Origin: Argyresthia goedartella | Taxonomy: Eukaryota > Arthropoda > Insecta > Lepidoptera > Argyresthiidae | Length of the DNA: 64,000 nt | Assembly: GCA_949825045.1 (NCBI GenBank) | Contig: OX463814.1 | Location: 32,816,383 to 32,880,382 of the forward strand | Direction: 5' to 3' | Shown here: one piece after another, positions 33,677 through 44,329 of the stretch | How positions within the stretch are numbered: the stretch's first letter is position 1 | Layout: each line of letters begins with the position of its first letter | Position numbers and translations under genes: made by a program | Notes under the pieces: model-generated | The model's database searches: none | The model's input: the letters and a program-made list of their open reading frames with translations, nothing else | Told to the model about the DNA's origin: nothing

Positions 33677-36103
33677 TCATTCGAGCCAACCCAACTCCTC
33701 CAGGAACGCCAGTAGGCCCTTTACGTTACCGACTATCCCTGGAAGGTCCCTCGATTGACCGAGGTGTTTAGCCCTGTAGTCCGCTACTCCTGTGCACTCC
33801 ATGAGGACGTGAGCAGCCGTTTCTTCTGCCTCCAAGCAGGCTCTGCAAAGGGGGCTGTCGGTAACACCTAGGACATATAGATGTTTATTAAAGAAACCAT
33901 GGCCAGTAAGTGCTGCAGTTACCAGTCGCATGCGCGGCCTACTAAGTCGAAGCAAGGTCTTAGCCAGCCTAGCGCTAGGGGACGGCAAGGCCAGCTTAGC
34001 CTGCCTGCACTCCTCATGGTTTGTCCAAAGAGTGGCATGATCATTCCTGGTCGACTCTCTCAGAAATGAGCGTACCATCTTGAAGGGAAGAGGGATGATA
34101 GGTTCGGGACCATACGCTGTCAAGCTAGATCCTTTACGCGCCAACTCATCCGCTGCATCGTTACCTCTTGATCCGCTGTGTCCTTTTATCCATTGAAGGA
34201 TTACGCGGTTGTGTTGACATACCTCCATTAGTCGTTTGTGACACTCGTAGATTAGCCCTGAGTTAATAGTGTTGCTATTTAGGGCTTGTAGGACGGCCAT
34301 GCTATCCGAGAGGATTCGAATGGAGGAATCTCTTACCTTTCTCGATGCTATGGCATTAGCGGCCGAGATGATGCCCATGCATTCAGCTTGAAAGACAGTA
34401 TTATGGGCACCCAGTGGAATGGCTATCTTGATGTTTAGGTCCTCCGAGAAGGTGCCTGAACCAGTGCCTGCTTCAGTTTTTGAACCATCGGTAAAAATTC
34501 TGAGCTCTTTAACGTCGAGCCCCTCAACCCGATGGTCTTCATGTAACTGTATATTGTATTTTTTGTCAAAAACAAATTGTTTAGGGATTCTGTCACTGCA
34601 AGCCATAGAGATGGGAATTTTTTTGTAAACTTCCCCTAGGATGGCGGTGTGTGAGGTCCTGTTTTTCCTCCAAAGTCCTAAGGTGTTGAGTCTCACCGCA
34701 GATGACGCGGCCTCCTGCTTAATATACAGCTGGAGTGGCGGAAGACACAGCATGGCCTCCATTGCTGCTGTTGGAGTAGTTCTCATACTACCTGTGATAG
34801 CCATGCAGGCCAGCCTTTGGAAGCTTTGGAGTTTGCTTACCATTGTGGTTAGTTTGGTCCTGGTCCACCACACCACAGCTCCGTAGCAGATAAGAGGACG
34901 GATCACCGTTACGTACAGCCAAAGAATGATGTTGGGAGAAAGTCCCCACTTTTTCCCCACCATTCTCCGACACTGCCAGAAAGCAATACTCGCCTTCTTT
35001 AGTTTGTTGTCGATGTGGCTACTCCAGTTGAGCTTGCTGTCCAAGGTTATGCCCAGGTACTTCACCTCAGTTGCTAGCTGGAGTTCCGTTCCAAAGAGCT
35101 TAGGTAGGGTATACCTACCAAGAGCCCTATTGTTAGTGAACATGACCATTACCGTTTTTGTTGGGTTAACCGCCAGGTCATATTCTAAACACCAGCGCTC
35201 CACGATGCGAAGAGCTGTTTGTTTAAGGTTGCATACTGTGCTCGCAAATTTACCTGTGATGAGGATTACCAAATCGTCGGCGTATCCTACGGTGTAGTAT
35301 CCATTAGCGTTAAGCTTGGTAATCAGGTCGTTAATGACCAGATTCCACAGAAGCGGGGAGAGCACTCCTCCCTGCGGGCATCCCCGCACTACCTCCGCCG
35401 ATAGGGACTCTCCAGCTAGACGCACGATACGTTTGTTAAGCATGTTTGTGACCCAGTTGTTTACAGCTGTTGACACCCCATGCCTTGTTAGAGATGCACT
35501 TATACTGCTATACTGCGTCTTGTCAAAGGCACCTTCTATATCAATAAAAATTCCAAGACAGATGCATTTGTTTTGAATCGCCTCTTCAATTGTGGATACA
35601 ACTGCATGGAGAGCCGATTCAGTAGACTTACCCAAACTATATGCATGCTGATTCTTGTGTAAGGGTATATGTTTTAACGCTCCATCTCTCAGGTGTCTCT
35701 CGCACAAACGTTCGAGAGTTTTAAGCAAGAACGAGGTGAGACTAATCGGCCTGAAAGATTTAGCGTTAGTGTAGTCGCTCCTTCCTGGCTTCGGTATGAA
35801 AATTACGTTTACTACTCTCCACCTTTTGGGAACGTATCCGAATCTAAGACATGCTTTCATGATTCGGACCATTATATTGATGACGGGTTCCCCACCCCAC
35901 TGTAGAAGTGCTGGGAAGATTCCATCTGGTCCTGCTGATTTAAAAGGTTTAAAGCTATTAATGGCCCATCTCACCTTGTCAGCAGTGATAATATTATTAG
36001 TTATGTCTAAGTGGTCGACAGCTTCATGGTGAACTGGTAACACTGGTAACACTTCAGGGTAACACTGGCTGTCAAACGGCAAACAGCTGATTTCACTACG
36101 TCC
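33677..36103 (-). pseudogene. LOA-type LINE ORF2, RT and RNase H half
   Basis: An uninterrupted frame from the CR1 insertion to the stop at 33677 carries RT motifs: KPFKSAGPDGIFPALLQ, FIPKPGRSDY, FRPISLTSFLLK, DIEGAFDK, CPQGGVLSPLLW and the catalytic YADD box (about 35272-35285). An RNase H domain follows with all key acids: IFTDGSK, FQAECMG, ILSDSMA, WIKGHSG..NDAADELA. A Cys-rich C-terminus (CRACLEAEETAAHVLMEC) closes it. The enzyme would copy its RNA at the nicked target. The half itself is intact; the gene is split because its endonuclease half lies 5.2 kb away at 41320-42589. Confidence 0.92.
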
Positions 36104-36468
36104 CTAGAAAAATTTATATTTTAATATGATTTAGTGTAATTCTGAGCCCAATTTAGTGTTATTTTAGGATTATAGTGTAATGTTAAGTATTTCTATTATT
36201 TGCAGTGTGTTTTAGTGACGTTTACTAGTGTCTCGAAACATGTTAAATTTGTGACCGTTGCAGGTTATAAATTTAAAAGTATTTGTTATTTCCGTACACT
36301 TTCGGCGCTTTTTGTTACCTTATTGTTAAATTATTATATTTAACAACGTTTAAAATATATTTCATAGCAATTAGTGATGTGCAAACGCTGAAAAACGTTA
36401 CTATTCTACGTAAGTAATTTCGCATTGTTTTGGTGTGCAATTCCTTGATTCTTATCTCAACTGTAACC

Positions 36469-38025
36469 ATGATGACCCGCAGAGCTGCTGCTGTCGCCTC
36501 CCGACAGCAGGAAAATGACAAGCTCAAAGTTACCTTACTAGAATTAAAAAAATCAAAGGAAATGGTCACCGAATTACTCTGTGAAAGGGAGGAAAATGAG
36601 AAAGAGCTATTATCAGTACTTGAAAGTAGAGATAAGCTAAAGAAACAATTATGTGTATTAGAACAAGAATGTAGTGATGTAATTGTTGAGCGGGACAAGC
36701 TGCAGGTCACCGTAGATAGCTTCACTGTATGTAGTGCAGAGTACGAGCAAGCCCTGAAATCGATTGATTCCCTGGAGAAAGCATTGTTCGATGCCCATGA
36801 ACAAATACATGCACTCCAGGAGGAGAAGGAAAACACCGCAGCGTTGCAGACCCAGAGCCTCTACAGTGAAGTCGTAGGGATCAGCCCGCAGCTGGTTACT
36901 GTTGCAACTGGAAGCCTTGATGATGTCATTGATTTAACTAATGACACATTGCCCACATCAAGGTTATTAATTTGCAGCAATAACAAACTAGGTAAAATAA
37001 ATAGGTATATACGGAAAACTCAGAAATTAATAAAACATAATAAATTGTGTACTAAAAACTTAAAAGTAAGCAAGAAAAATGTAAACTTATTACATGATTT
37101 GAATATGTGTGTATTAGAATTAGAAAGTACTAAGTTGATGTATGAAACTGACACACAAAACTTACATTTGAAAATCCAGAGCTTGGAGGATTCATTGAGA
37201 TCACTAAACAGTGCATATTTGAACTCTGAGAAAGTTATAAATGAATACTCATTGGCTATGGATGATTTAATTCAAGAAATGAACCATAATTGTGAGCGGT
37301 TTGAGTCGCTGACCAACAACCATACTTGTCGCTGTGAGCAGAAAGGTGGTTGTTTGACAGCGGGCAACTCTCCGGGCTTGTGTGACAGTTTACCAACACA
37401 AGGTGTTACTGATAATAGTTCTGGCAAGTCTGATATGACCACAACACCTGATATTATAATGTACTGTGATGAGATTGGAAGTGGCATGGGCTCAGCACTC
37501 CACTCATACTCTAAGGGACATAGTGTTATTAGTAATTGCTCACCTTTTAGCACTGTAGATAATATTATAAATCAAATTTTGAATGACAGCACTATCACAG
37601 CCAGTGCCACACTGATAATTTTCATGGGCAATAGGGGAGATGTGAACAAAAATAATTTAATAAAATTTTATGAAACATTGAATGGTCTTAGTGTGAAAAA
37701 AATTATATTGTTCACATTTCCCTACTGCAACCAATTGACACAAAATGAAAATGTATATAGACATAATATGAATATAACTATGTACAATTTATGTACATAT
37801 AATAATAAGTTTGATATTATTGACACTAACAATTATGTTAGTAATTATTTTACTATAACTAAAGGTACATTTTACCTTTCAAATTATTGTAAACGACAAA
37901 TAGCTATGTCACTATTATATTTATATGACATTACAGCCAAAAATTTGGCTTCTAACTCTGCTTTTACTGAGCAGCCTAATATGAATCTGGTATCAGACCA
38001 GAATAACAGGATGCATTTAAATTAG
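36469..38025 (+). CDS. CR1-like LINE ORF1 (coiled coil plus esterase-like domain)
   Basis: The start is the ATG at 36469 in ACCATGATG, 518 codons. Residues about 10-110 are rich in E, K, L and Q with heptad spacing (a long coiled coil). A charged middle follows, then a Cys/His cluster (HTCRCEQKGGC). The C-terminal domain begins near SATLIIFMGNRGD and continues with KKIILFTFPYC and FDIIDTNNY. Its layout resembles the SGNH-hydrolase-like ORF1 domain reported for CR1-group elements; catalytic residues cannot be assigned confidently. It probably binds RNA and packages the LINE ribonucleoprotein. It ends in TAG at 38023, immediately after T-TTA-AAT. Confidence 0.85.
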   Translation: MMTRRAAAVASRQQENDKLKVTLLELKKSKEMVTELLCEREENEKELLSVLESRDKLKKQLCVLEQECSDVIVERDKLQVTVDSFTVCSAEYEQALKSIDSLEKALFDAHEQIHALQEEKENTAALQTQSLYSEVVGISPQLVTVATGSLDDVIDLTNDTLPTSRLLICSNNKLGKINRYIRKTQKLIKHNKLCTKNLKVSKKNVNLLHDLNMCVLELESTKLMYETDTQNLHLKIQSLEDSLRSLNSAYLNSEKVINEYSLAMDDLIQEMNHNCERFESLTNNHTCRCEQKGGCLTAGNSPGLCDSLPTQGVTDNSSGKSDMTTTPDIIMYCDEIGSGMGSALHSYSKGHSVISNCSPFSTVDNIINQILNDSTITASATLIIFMGNRGDVNKNNLIKFYETLNGLSVKKIILFTFPYCNQLTQNENVYRHNMNITMYNLCTYNNKFDIIDTNNYVSNYFTITKGTFYLSNYCKRQIAMSLLYLYDITAKNLASNSAFTEQPNMNLVSDQNNRMHLN

Positions 38026-40946
38026 TTCATAGGACAACAGAGGACCCAGGCTCTGGCAACATATGTTCTAGTATATTAGAAAACCCTAAGAATAAGGGAA
38101 GCTCACATGCTAAGTATATAAGCCTGGTTCATCAGAATATTCAATGTATTAGAGGCAAAGATCTACAAATAGAGTTATTTTTAAATTGTAATAAAATTGA
38201 CATTTTGTGCATAACAGAGCACTGGTTAACTATTAATGAAATTATGTTTAGCTTTAAAGATCACCAGGTTGGTAGTTCGTTCACCAGACTTAATTCAATA
38301 CATGGTGGGGCATTAATCATACTAAACAATCATATGAAATTCAAGGAACGTAAGGACATTGTTTCCTTATCTGTTGAACGAACTATAGAACTTGCAGCTG
38401 TGGAATTAGAACAGTTCATCGTTATATGTGTCTATAGGCCACCCTTGAGCGACTTTGAAATGTTCGAGAAAATAATGGAATCCGTCCTAACTATTTCATC
38501 ACACAGTACGAAACGATTAATTATATGTGGTGACTTTAATGTTAATCTGTTAGAAAGAACTACTCTCAGCGTTAGATTAATAAATCTTTTCTCATCATTT
38601 AGGCTTAGCCATTTATTTATGGAGCCAACAAGAGTGACTGCTACTAGTGCTACATGCATTGACAACATTTTTACTGATGTTATTCCAATCAGTAAAAGTG
38701 TTATCAGTGAATTGGATTCAGATCATTTAGGTCAATTATTTCAATTTGATTCTATAAGAGAACCTGTCATTAAAAAGAAAATTTCGTTTGTGCCAATAAC
38801 TGCTGACCGGTTAGAAAGAATGAGATACTCTTTAGCCCAGGAACTACCGTTTTTGGCTGCTGAACAGTCTCCTAATATAATGTATAACTTATTCTTTGAA
38901 ACCTTTATGAAACAGTACAGCGCGATATTCACTTCAAAATCGGTTGTGGTTAGTGGTTCAAACGACTTTAGTACGTGGGCTACTGCAGAGTTGCATAAAC
39001 GCAGGCAAGCATTGTATGCATTGTATGAGGAACGACGGTTCAACATGAGTGACGAATTTAAAGAACAAGTCAAACAGTTCTCCAAACAATTTAAATTAGA
39101 CTGTCATACAGCTAAACGTAATTTTCTGAGTAGTAAAATTAAGAATAGTTCCGATGTTATAAAAACGACTTGGAAAATAATTAATGAGGAGGCCGGTCGT
39201 AGTAAAAAAGCGAGTCACGATTACGAACTAAAAATCAATGGACAGCTTACGAGTTCTAGCTTAGAAGTTGCAACTGAATTTGAATCGTTTTTTACTAATG
39301 CACCGGCTTCCACGACTAAGTATTTAAATTCGTCACCTTTGTCTGCTGTTGCAATATTAAAAGATAATGTCTCAGAGTGTGCTTCATACTTGAATTTTAA
39401 GCACGTCACAAGTTCAGATATCGTAAAGGCATTTAAATTGATAAATGTTAAGAAAACGAATGATCTTTGGGGACTCTCTGTTCACGTCGTTAAATCCCTG
39501 ATCGAATTAATTGCACCTGACCTAGCGGTCATTTTCAACAATTGTATAGACTGCGGTGAATTTCCTGATTTAATGAAACAAAGTAAGATAATTCCCCTCT
39601 TCAAAGCAGGTAGTACTCAAGACCCCACCAATTTCAGACCTATATCAATACTACCAACTTTTAGTAAAATTTTTGAGAAATTAATCTTATCACAGCTATT
39701 ACATCATTTTGAATCAAATAAGCTAATGCATAACAAACAGTTTGGATTCACTCGCGGTCGTTCAACAACAGATGCCGGAATTCAGTTCATTGAAAGTATT
39801 TTTGATGCCTGGGAAGAGTCACAAGATGCCCTAGGCATTTTTTGTGACTTATCTAAGGCTTTTGATTGCGTTTGTCATGAAACATTGATCAGGAAATTAC
39901 ATCATTATGGAGTTAGAGACACGTCATTGAATTTGTTAAAATCTTATCTGAACGGAAGAATACAAAGGGTAGACGTAAACGGAGAACGATCACCAGGATC
40001 ATTGGTTTCTTTGGGCGTGCCACAGGGCTCAATATTGGGACCCTTCCTATTCCTCATCTATATAAACGACTTACCCTATCTAGGAAGGGACTGTCATGAT
40101 ATGGTACTGTTTGCTGATGACACCTCACTTATTTTTAAAACAAAGCGAAACCAACACGCTACTGATGATCACGTGAACAATACCATATCAAGAGTGGTAA
40201 ATTGGTTTAATGTTAATAATTTGCTATTAAATGAGAAAAAGACTAAATGTGTTAAGTTTCTTACTACTAACGTTAAAAATAATCAGACATGTATAACAAT
40301 TAAAAATGAGGAATTGGAATTGGTAACCAGCACAGTGTTTCTAGGTATAACGTTGGATTCCAAACTCCAATGGGGTCCACATATTGATAAGCTATCGAAC
40401 AGACTGAGCTCTGCAGCTTTTGCATGCAGGAAAATCCGTCACTTGACAGATTTAAAAACAGCCAGATTAGTTTATTTTAGTTATTTTCATAGTATTATGT
40501 CCTACGGTATTCTGCTCTGGGGCAGTGCTGCTGACATAAATACTATTTTTGTGCTGCAGAAGCGGGCTGTTCGTGCGATTTATAAAATTAATAGTAGAGA
40601 TTCTCTTAGAAATAAGTTTAAAGAAGTAAATATATTGACAGTCCATAGTCAATATATTTACGAGAATATTATGTATGTCCATAAGAACATTGTTAACTTT
40701 CGAAGAAACTGTGATATACATAACTTTAATACTAGAAACAAGGACAAACTTGCAGTGCCCACTACTCGGCTCCATAAAATAAAAAACTCGTTCAAGGGTA
40801 ATTGTGTAAGATTTTACAATAAACTCCCAAGCACTTTGACAAATCTATCAATTAATAAGTTCAAGAAATACATCAAGCAAAGGCTTATTTCTAAAGCTTA
40901 CTACAGTATTAAAGAGTACATAGACGATAAAAATGCTTGGGACTGA
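38007..40946 (+). CDS. CR1-like LINE ORF2 (endonuclease and reverse transcriptase)
   Basis: The frame opens at 38007 in the -1 frame of ORF1. I see no ATG before the conserved endonuclease start (LVHQNIQC, CITEHWL), so how translation begins is open. Endonuclease motifs: N in HQNIQ, E in TEHW, D in IICGDFNVN (about 38530), CIDNIFTD, D and H in LDSDHLG (about 38715-38730). RT motifs: FRPISILP, FTRGRSTTDAG, DLSKAFDC, VPQGSILGPF and the catalytic FADD (40110-40121). The C-terminal region ends YYSIKEYIDDKNAWD. Every catalytic residue I can place is present and there is no internal stop, so the protein could be functional. Confidence 0.92.
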   Translation, partial: QDAFKLVHRTTEDPGSGNICSSILENPKNKGSSHAKYISLVHQNIQCIRGKDLQIELFLNCNKIDILCITEHWLTINEIMFSFKDHQVGSSFTRLNSIHGGALIILNNHMKFKERKDIVSLSVERTIELAAVELEQFIVICVYRPPLSDFEMFEKIMESVLTISSHSTKRLIICGDFNVNLLERTTLSVRLINLFSSFRLSHLFMEPTRVTATSATCIDNIFTDVIPISKSVISELDSDHLGQLFQFDSIREPVIKKKISFVPITADRLERMRYSLAQELPFLAAEQSPNIMYNLFFETFMKQYSAIFTSKSVVVSGSNDFSTWATAELHKRRQALYALYEERRFNMSDEFKEQVKQFSKQFKLDCHTAKRNFLSSKIKNSSDVIKTTWKIINEEAGRSKKASHDYELKINGQLTSSSLEVATEFESFFTNAPASTTKYLNSSPLSAVAILKDNVSECASYLNFKHVTSSDIVKAFKLINVKKTNDLWGLSVHVVKSLIELIAPDLAVIFNNCIDCGEFPDLMKQSKIIPLFKAGSTQDPTNFRPISILPTFSKIFEKLILSQLLHHFESNKLMHNKQFGFTRGRSTTDAGIQFIESIFDAWEESQDALGIFCDLSKAFDCVCHETLIRKLHHYGVRDTSLNLLKSYLNGRIQRVDVNGERSPGSLVSLGVPQGSILGPFLFLIYINDLPYLGRDCHDMVLFADDTSLIFKTKRNQHATDDHVNNTISRVVNWFNVNNLLLNEKKTKCVKFLTTNVKNNQTCITIKNEELELVTSTVFLGITLDSKLQWGPHIDKLSNRLSSAAFACRKIRHLTDLKTARLVYFSYFHSIMSYGILLWGSAADINTIFVLQKRAVRAIYKINSRDSLRNKFKEVNILTVHSQYIYENIMYVHKNIVNFRRNCDIHNFNTRNKDKLAVPTTRLHKIKNSFKGNCVRFYNKLPSTLTNLSINKFKKYIKQRLISKAYYSIKEYIDDKNAWD
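38016..38022 (+). promoter_or_regulatory. Candidate -1 frameshift heptamer at the ORF1 stop
   Basis: T TTA AAT, read in ORF1 phase, fits the X XXY YYZ slippery pattern and is followed at once by the ORF1 stop TAG. Slipping by -1 would continue exactly into the ORF2 frame. A small stem (CAGAG/CTCTG, 38038-38055) lies about 15 nt downstream. Suggestive only; stop-reinitiation is the alternative. Confidence 0.4.
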
Positions 40947-41287
40947 ATTGTTCTAATTAATTGTGAGCATCCTCACTGCCAGAGTTTCTTTTACTGGACA
41001 CTTGGAGGCCTTTTACACCTCCAAAGATTAATTTAATTATACAACTCTTGACTGTGGGGACCATTTACATCTCCTATTATCATTGTATTATTGACTAAAG
41101 AGACTATACATCTCTGTTATTTATATTTTAATTATTTTATTATGACATGAGACTCTTTACATCTCTCAGAAACAATAATTAAGTACTTTTTTTTTTCTGA
41201 TAATATGATAATAATACCAAATGTTCTGTAAAAAATGAAATGAAATGACATGTGAAAGTGCCCTTGTGGCCTATTTACAGAATAAAC

Positions 41288-41320
41288 GTTTTGAGTTTGA
41301 GTTTGAGTTTGAGTTTGAAC
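41288..41320 (+). repeat. (TTTGAG)n tail of CR1-like LINE
   Basis: About five TTTGAG hexamers form the 3' terminus of the inserted LINE and the junction to the LOA frame. In the opposite frame they encode a Gln-Thr repeat that is an artefact of the insertion. Confidence 0.88.
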
Positions 41321-42589
41321 CTCTTCCGGCCACACAATCTCTTGAATAGTTCTACTTCCGGGAAAGTGAGTTTCCAACAAGAGACTGTGTGTTTCTGTGG
41401 TGGAAGAGGTATATGTTCCATCGGGTTTTTTAAGCGACCCTAGCCTGGAGTTGCCTTGTTGAGCTAGTATTTGCCTTACCCGATTTGCTTGATCAACGGT
41501 TTCAATGTCGCTGCAGAATTTCCTCCATGAGTTGCTGCTTTTGAACCGTAGTCGTTTCTTGTACTTGGATTTGGCATCTTTATAGTTGTCCCAATCCTCA
41601 TCAGCACTGGTGTTCATCGCCCTGTTTAGCAGTCTTCTGATCTTAGCACGCATCCTATCTAGATCAGGACCCCACCAAGGCTGCCCCTTGATGTTGGTAG
41701 GCGCTGGTGTGCTAAGCGGGCAAGTTGAATGGTAGCAGTCTATTGAAGTATTTGTAAAATCTGTTACCTGTTGTTCGATTTGTTCGGGTCCCTCCGGATC
41801 TGGTAGAGTCTCAGCCCAAGCAAGTCTTTCACCTAGGATAGCTCTGTACCTGGTTCTGTCAGTCTTGCGTGGGTTTCTCTTAAGGACAGTTGGGGAGAAC
41901 GCTGCGTTGATCTCGATGCGTATCCATCGATGATCAGAGCATGACGTCTCGTTGGACACATGCCAGCCCCCAACGTCGTCGGATATGTCCGCCGTTGCCA
42001 GGGTAATATCAACGATAGTTCTGCTCCGCTTGGTAACAAAAGTTGGTTCAGAACCCATGTTAAGCACATTGAGGTTTGTAGTAAATAGGTATTCAACAAG
42101 TGTCTTACCTCTGCTGTTCATATCTGGCATGCCCCACAGTGGGTGATGCGCGTTCGAGTCGGCCCCAACGATGAGCTGGAGGCCCGACTTCTCGCAGTGG
42201 TCCACCAGCCGGCACAGGTCGTGTGGAGGCGGGTTGTCCTCCGCAGGCATGTAGGCGGAGGCCACCACGAGCTTGCGGCACCTAGCTGTGTCGGGCAGTT
42301 GCAGCCTTATGGCACACAGGTCCCTGGAACAGAACTCTGTTAATGGCTGTGCTGGGATGTTGTTAGTAGTTATGATGCACGTTCTAGGGTTATCGTGATC
42401 AGTTGTACCGAAAAGCTTACCTCTCAAATTGGCGAGCCCTCGAATGCTACCGCGGTTGATCCACGGCTCCTGGATCAGAGCCACGGCAGTGCTGTTTGCC
42501 CCCAACCAGCGTCTTAACTGGGCCGTTGCAGTTTGGCTGTGTTGGAGGTTGGCTTGGAGGATTTTACAATCGCGGGAGAGGGACGCCAT
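41320..42589 (-). pseudogene. LOA-type LINE ORF2, endonuclease half
   Basis: ATG at 42589 begins MASLSRDCKILQANLQHS. The apurinic-type endonuclease domain follows: N in QANLQ, E in LIQEPW, Y in ASAYMP, D and N in VGADSNAHHPLWG, D in IVDITLA, D and H in CSDHRWI. A linker rich in W, R and K follows (QPWWGPDLDRMR) and leads to THFPGS, where the CR1 LINE interrupts. All expected catalytic residues are present. The start overlaps the end of ORF1 by 26 bp in another frame. Confidence 0.9.
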
Positions 42590-43436
42590 TTTTGGTCAAC
42601 CCCTCCTCCACCTCCAAGACGAGTTCCTCCTCCAGCCGCATGGACAGCTCCTCGCCCTCAGAGGGCACCACTGCTGGTTCTGGCTCATCGCCTTCACCAA
42701 GCAGCATGGCCTCCCAGTGCGCGTGCTCGTCCTGCGGTTGAGCAGCAGAACTTTCCCCGACTGAATCGGGGCCTGTTTGCTGCCGCTCTGGAGTGGAACT
42801 CTGGGGCTTGGCTGTTCTTGATGAAACCCCAGTGATGACCAGCTTAGAGCTGGTCTGCGCTACCACCGGTGGTTCCTTCACAAATTTCCCACCGGGTCCC
42901 TGAAATTTTAGGTAGACCGAACCACTACCAAAAAGGAGCTGTCTGCCCCTTCCCAGCAGGGTCGGCACCACATCTTCAGGGACGTCTGTGATGAGAAACA
43001 GGTTGTCCTGCTGCTCATCCACTTTCTGGAGGAGCCATCGGTCAACCTGTGCCCACTTGTTCATAAAGTGGAGGACTACGCCGACGTCGGGCGCAGACTT
43101 CCACTTGCCTCGTTCGTTGGGTATGAGCACCCCACATCGAACCCTGCGGACCATCTCCGATTGGCGTTTCACCACCAACTGTACGTTGGATGGTGTAGAC
43201 ACACCGGAGACACACTCCCGCAGCCAGTTCAGGGAGTACTCGTCCTCCACGAACAGTTTAAGGTGGCCGTCCACGTAACGAGGCTTGCCACCGAATTTGG
43301 GGTTTTCCTTGCTCGGATCCGCCAACGCTTCCCTCAAGATTTTGTCATCAATCTCGTTGAGGATGAGCGTTGACAGATCCTGTGAAATATGACCAGTAGC
43401 GACGTCAGTTACGGCGATGTACTGGTCAGATTTCAC
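42564..43436 (-). pseudogene. LOA-type LINE ORF1, DUF4780-like C-terminal part
   Basis: It carries a domain that I recognise as DUF4780, found in ORF1 of insect LINEs: DQYIAVTDVATGHISQDLS, HLKLFVEDEYSLNWL, VVKRQSEMVRRVRCGVLIPN and LLFGSGSVYLKF. An acidic tail follows. The open frame reaches upstream to YAQKVKS at about 43450, with no ATG, while the N-terminal half is in the other frame. So ORF1 appears split by one indel at about 43440-43455. Probable role: RNA-binding partner of ORF2. Confidence 0.8.
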
Positions 43437-44329
43437 CTTCTGAGCATAGGTGACCCCAGCTCTCCAGGAGAAATACTATCCTCTAGTCGAGCCCTCTTAG
43501 CAGCCGCGCGCTCGTTTTTGCCGGATCTCTTGGCAGATTTCAACTTCTTGTTAGAAGTTGGACCACCAGAGAACGCTACGGTAGGTTTAGCCCCATTTGA
43601 GTCTAGGGTTGCCCCTTTGACACCACGGGAGCCGGTCACCTTACCCGCAGCTCCAGCTGTATTAACAGCGGGACCGCCATCGGTCGTCACCGTGGCAGAT
43701 GGAACCCCATCTACGCCGGCAGCGGCCGATGTGGCAGCCAAACGCTGTTTTTTCTTCCACCGACGATTCGCCTTACGCCCTGGTCCGGTTTGCACCGTAT
43801 CTGGACGTTTAGTCGATGGGCCCTTCCCTTGCAAAGATTGCTTGGGTGGTTTACCCTTTCGACCAACCGTCGTCCAGGCGCTGGCGAAATGCTCGGCGAT
43901 GTTTGTCGAATGGCTCCGCGCACCGGGTTGCCCCGTGGCCCTGCCTCTCGACTCACTTTCGGGCTTTTTGCAGCTAACCTCCACAGTGGAATCACTACCG
44001 GTTTGCACCGGTAGGTCCCTGATGGTGGCAGTGCGCCCAGTTGAGGCTTGAGGATCTGCCGAGGCAGATTCTCGCACCTGTTTGGAGACGCTTGCGGTTT
44101 TCACCGCTGGAAGCGTTCCAGATGGGTTTTTTGACCTGACACGATCCATGGCCAAATGTATAGAGATTCGTCTACTCGATTTCCCACCCTCCACGGAGCC
44201 CGCACAATTGGGAGCGCCTACTCGCTTGGAACAGCTTTCAGTCGCTAGGAGTACCGAGTAGATATAGGAGCATAGGGCTGGTACTTGGCGCGACATCGGG
44301 AGCTCGCTTCTGTGGACGATGGGAACCAA
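43433..44329 (-). pseudogene. LOA-type LINE ORF1, N-terminal low-complexity part
   Basis: A Ser-, Lys- and Arg-rich segment with basic clusters (KANRRWKKKQRL, RSGKNERAAAKRAR) ends in DSISPGELGS, the usual lead into the DUF4780 part. After that it runs into TGA at 43433-43435, while homology continues in the next frame. The true start may be downstream of 44329 (for example the Met in MDRVRSKNPSG). It is GC-rich unlike its surroundings, as is the 5' UTR beyond it. Confidence 0.75.

Larger units (their letters stand above)
36104..41319 (+). mobile_element. CR1-like LINE copy 4, full length, both ORFs open
   Basis: It sits inside ORF2 of the LOA-type LINE, in opposite orientation. It has a 5' UTR of about 365 bp, ORF1, ORF2, a 3' UTR of about 370 bp and a tail of about five TTTGAG hexamers (41288-41319) directly after AGAATAAACG. 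Neither ORF has an internal stop. The left border is set where the LOA frame meets a stop (about 36104) and may be off by several bases. I could not find a clear target-site duplication. This is the best-preserved autonomous element in the window. Confidence 0.88.

Noticed and set aside
41132..41319. Gln-Thr repeat and tail at the end of the LOA endonuclease ORF
   Set aside because: It is read-through into the antisense of the inserted CR1-like LINE tail.
42429..44051. Long plus-strand ORFs opposite the LOA ORF1
   Set aside because: They are antisense shadows in GC-rich coding sequence without motifs.
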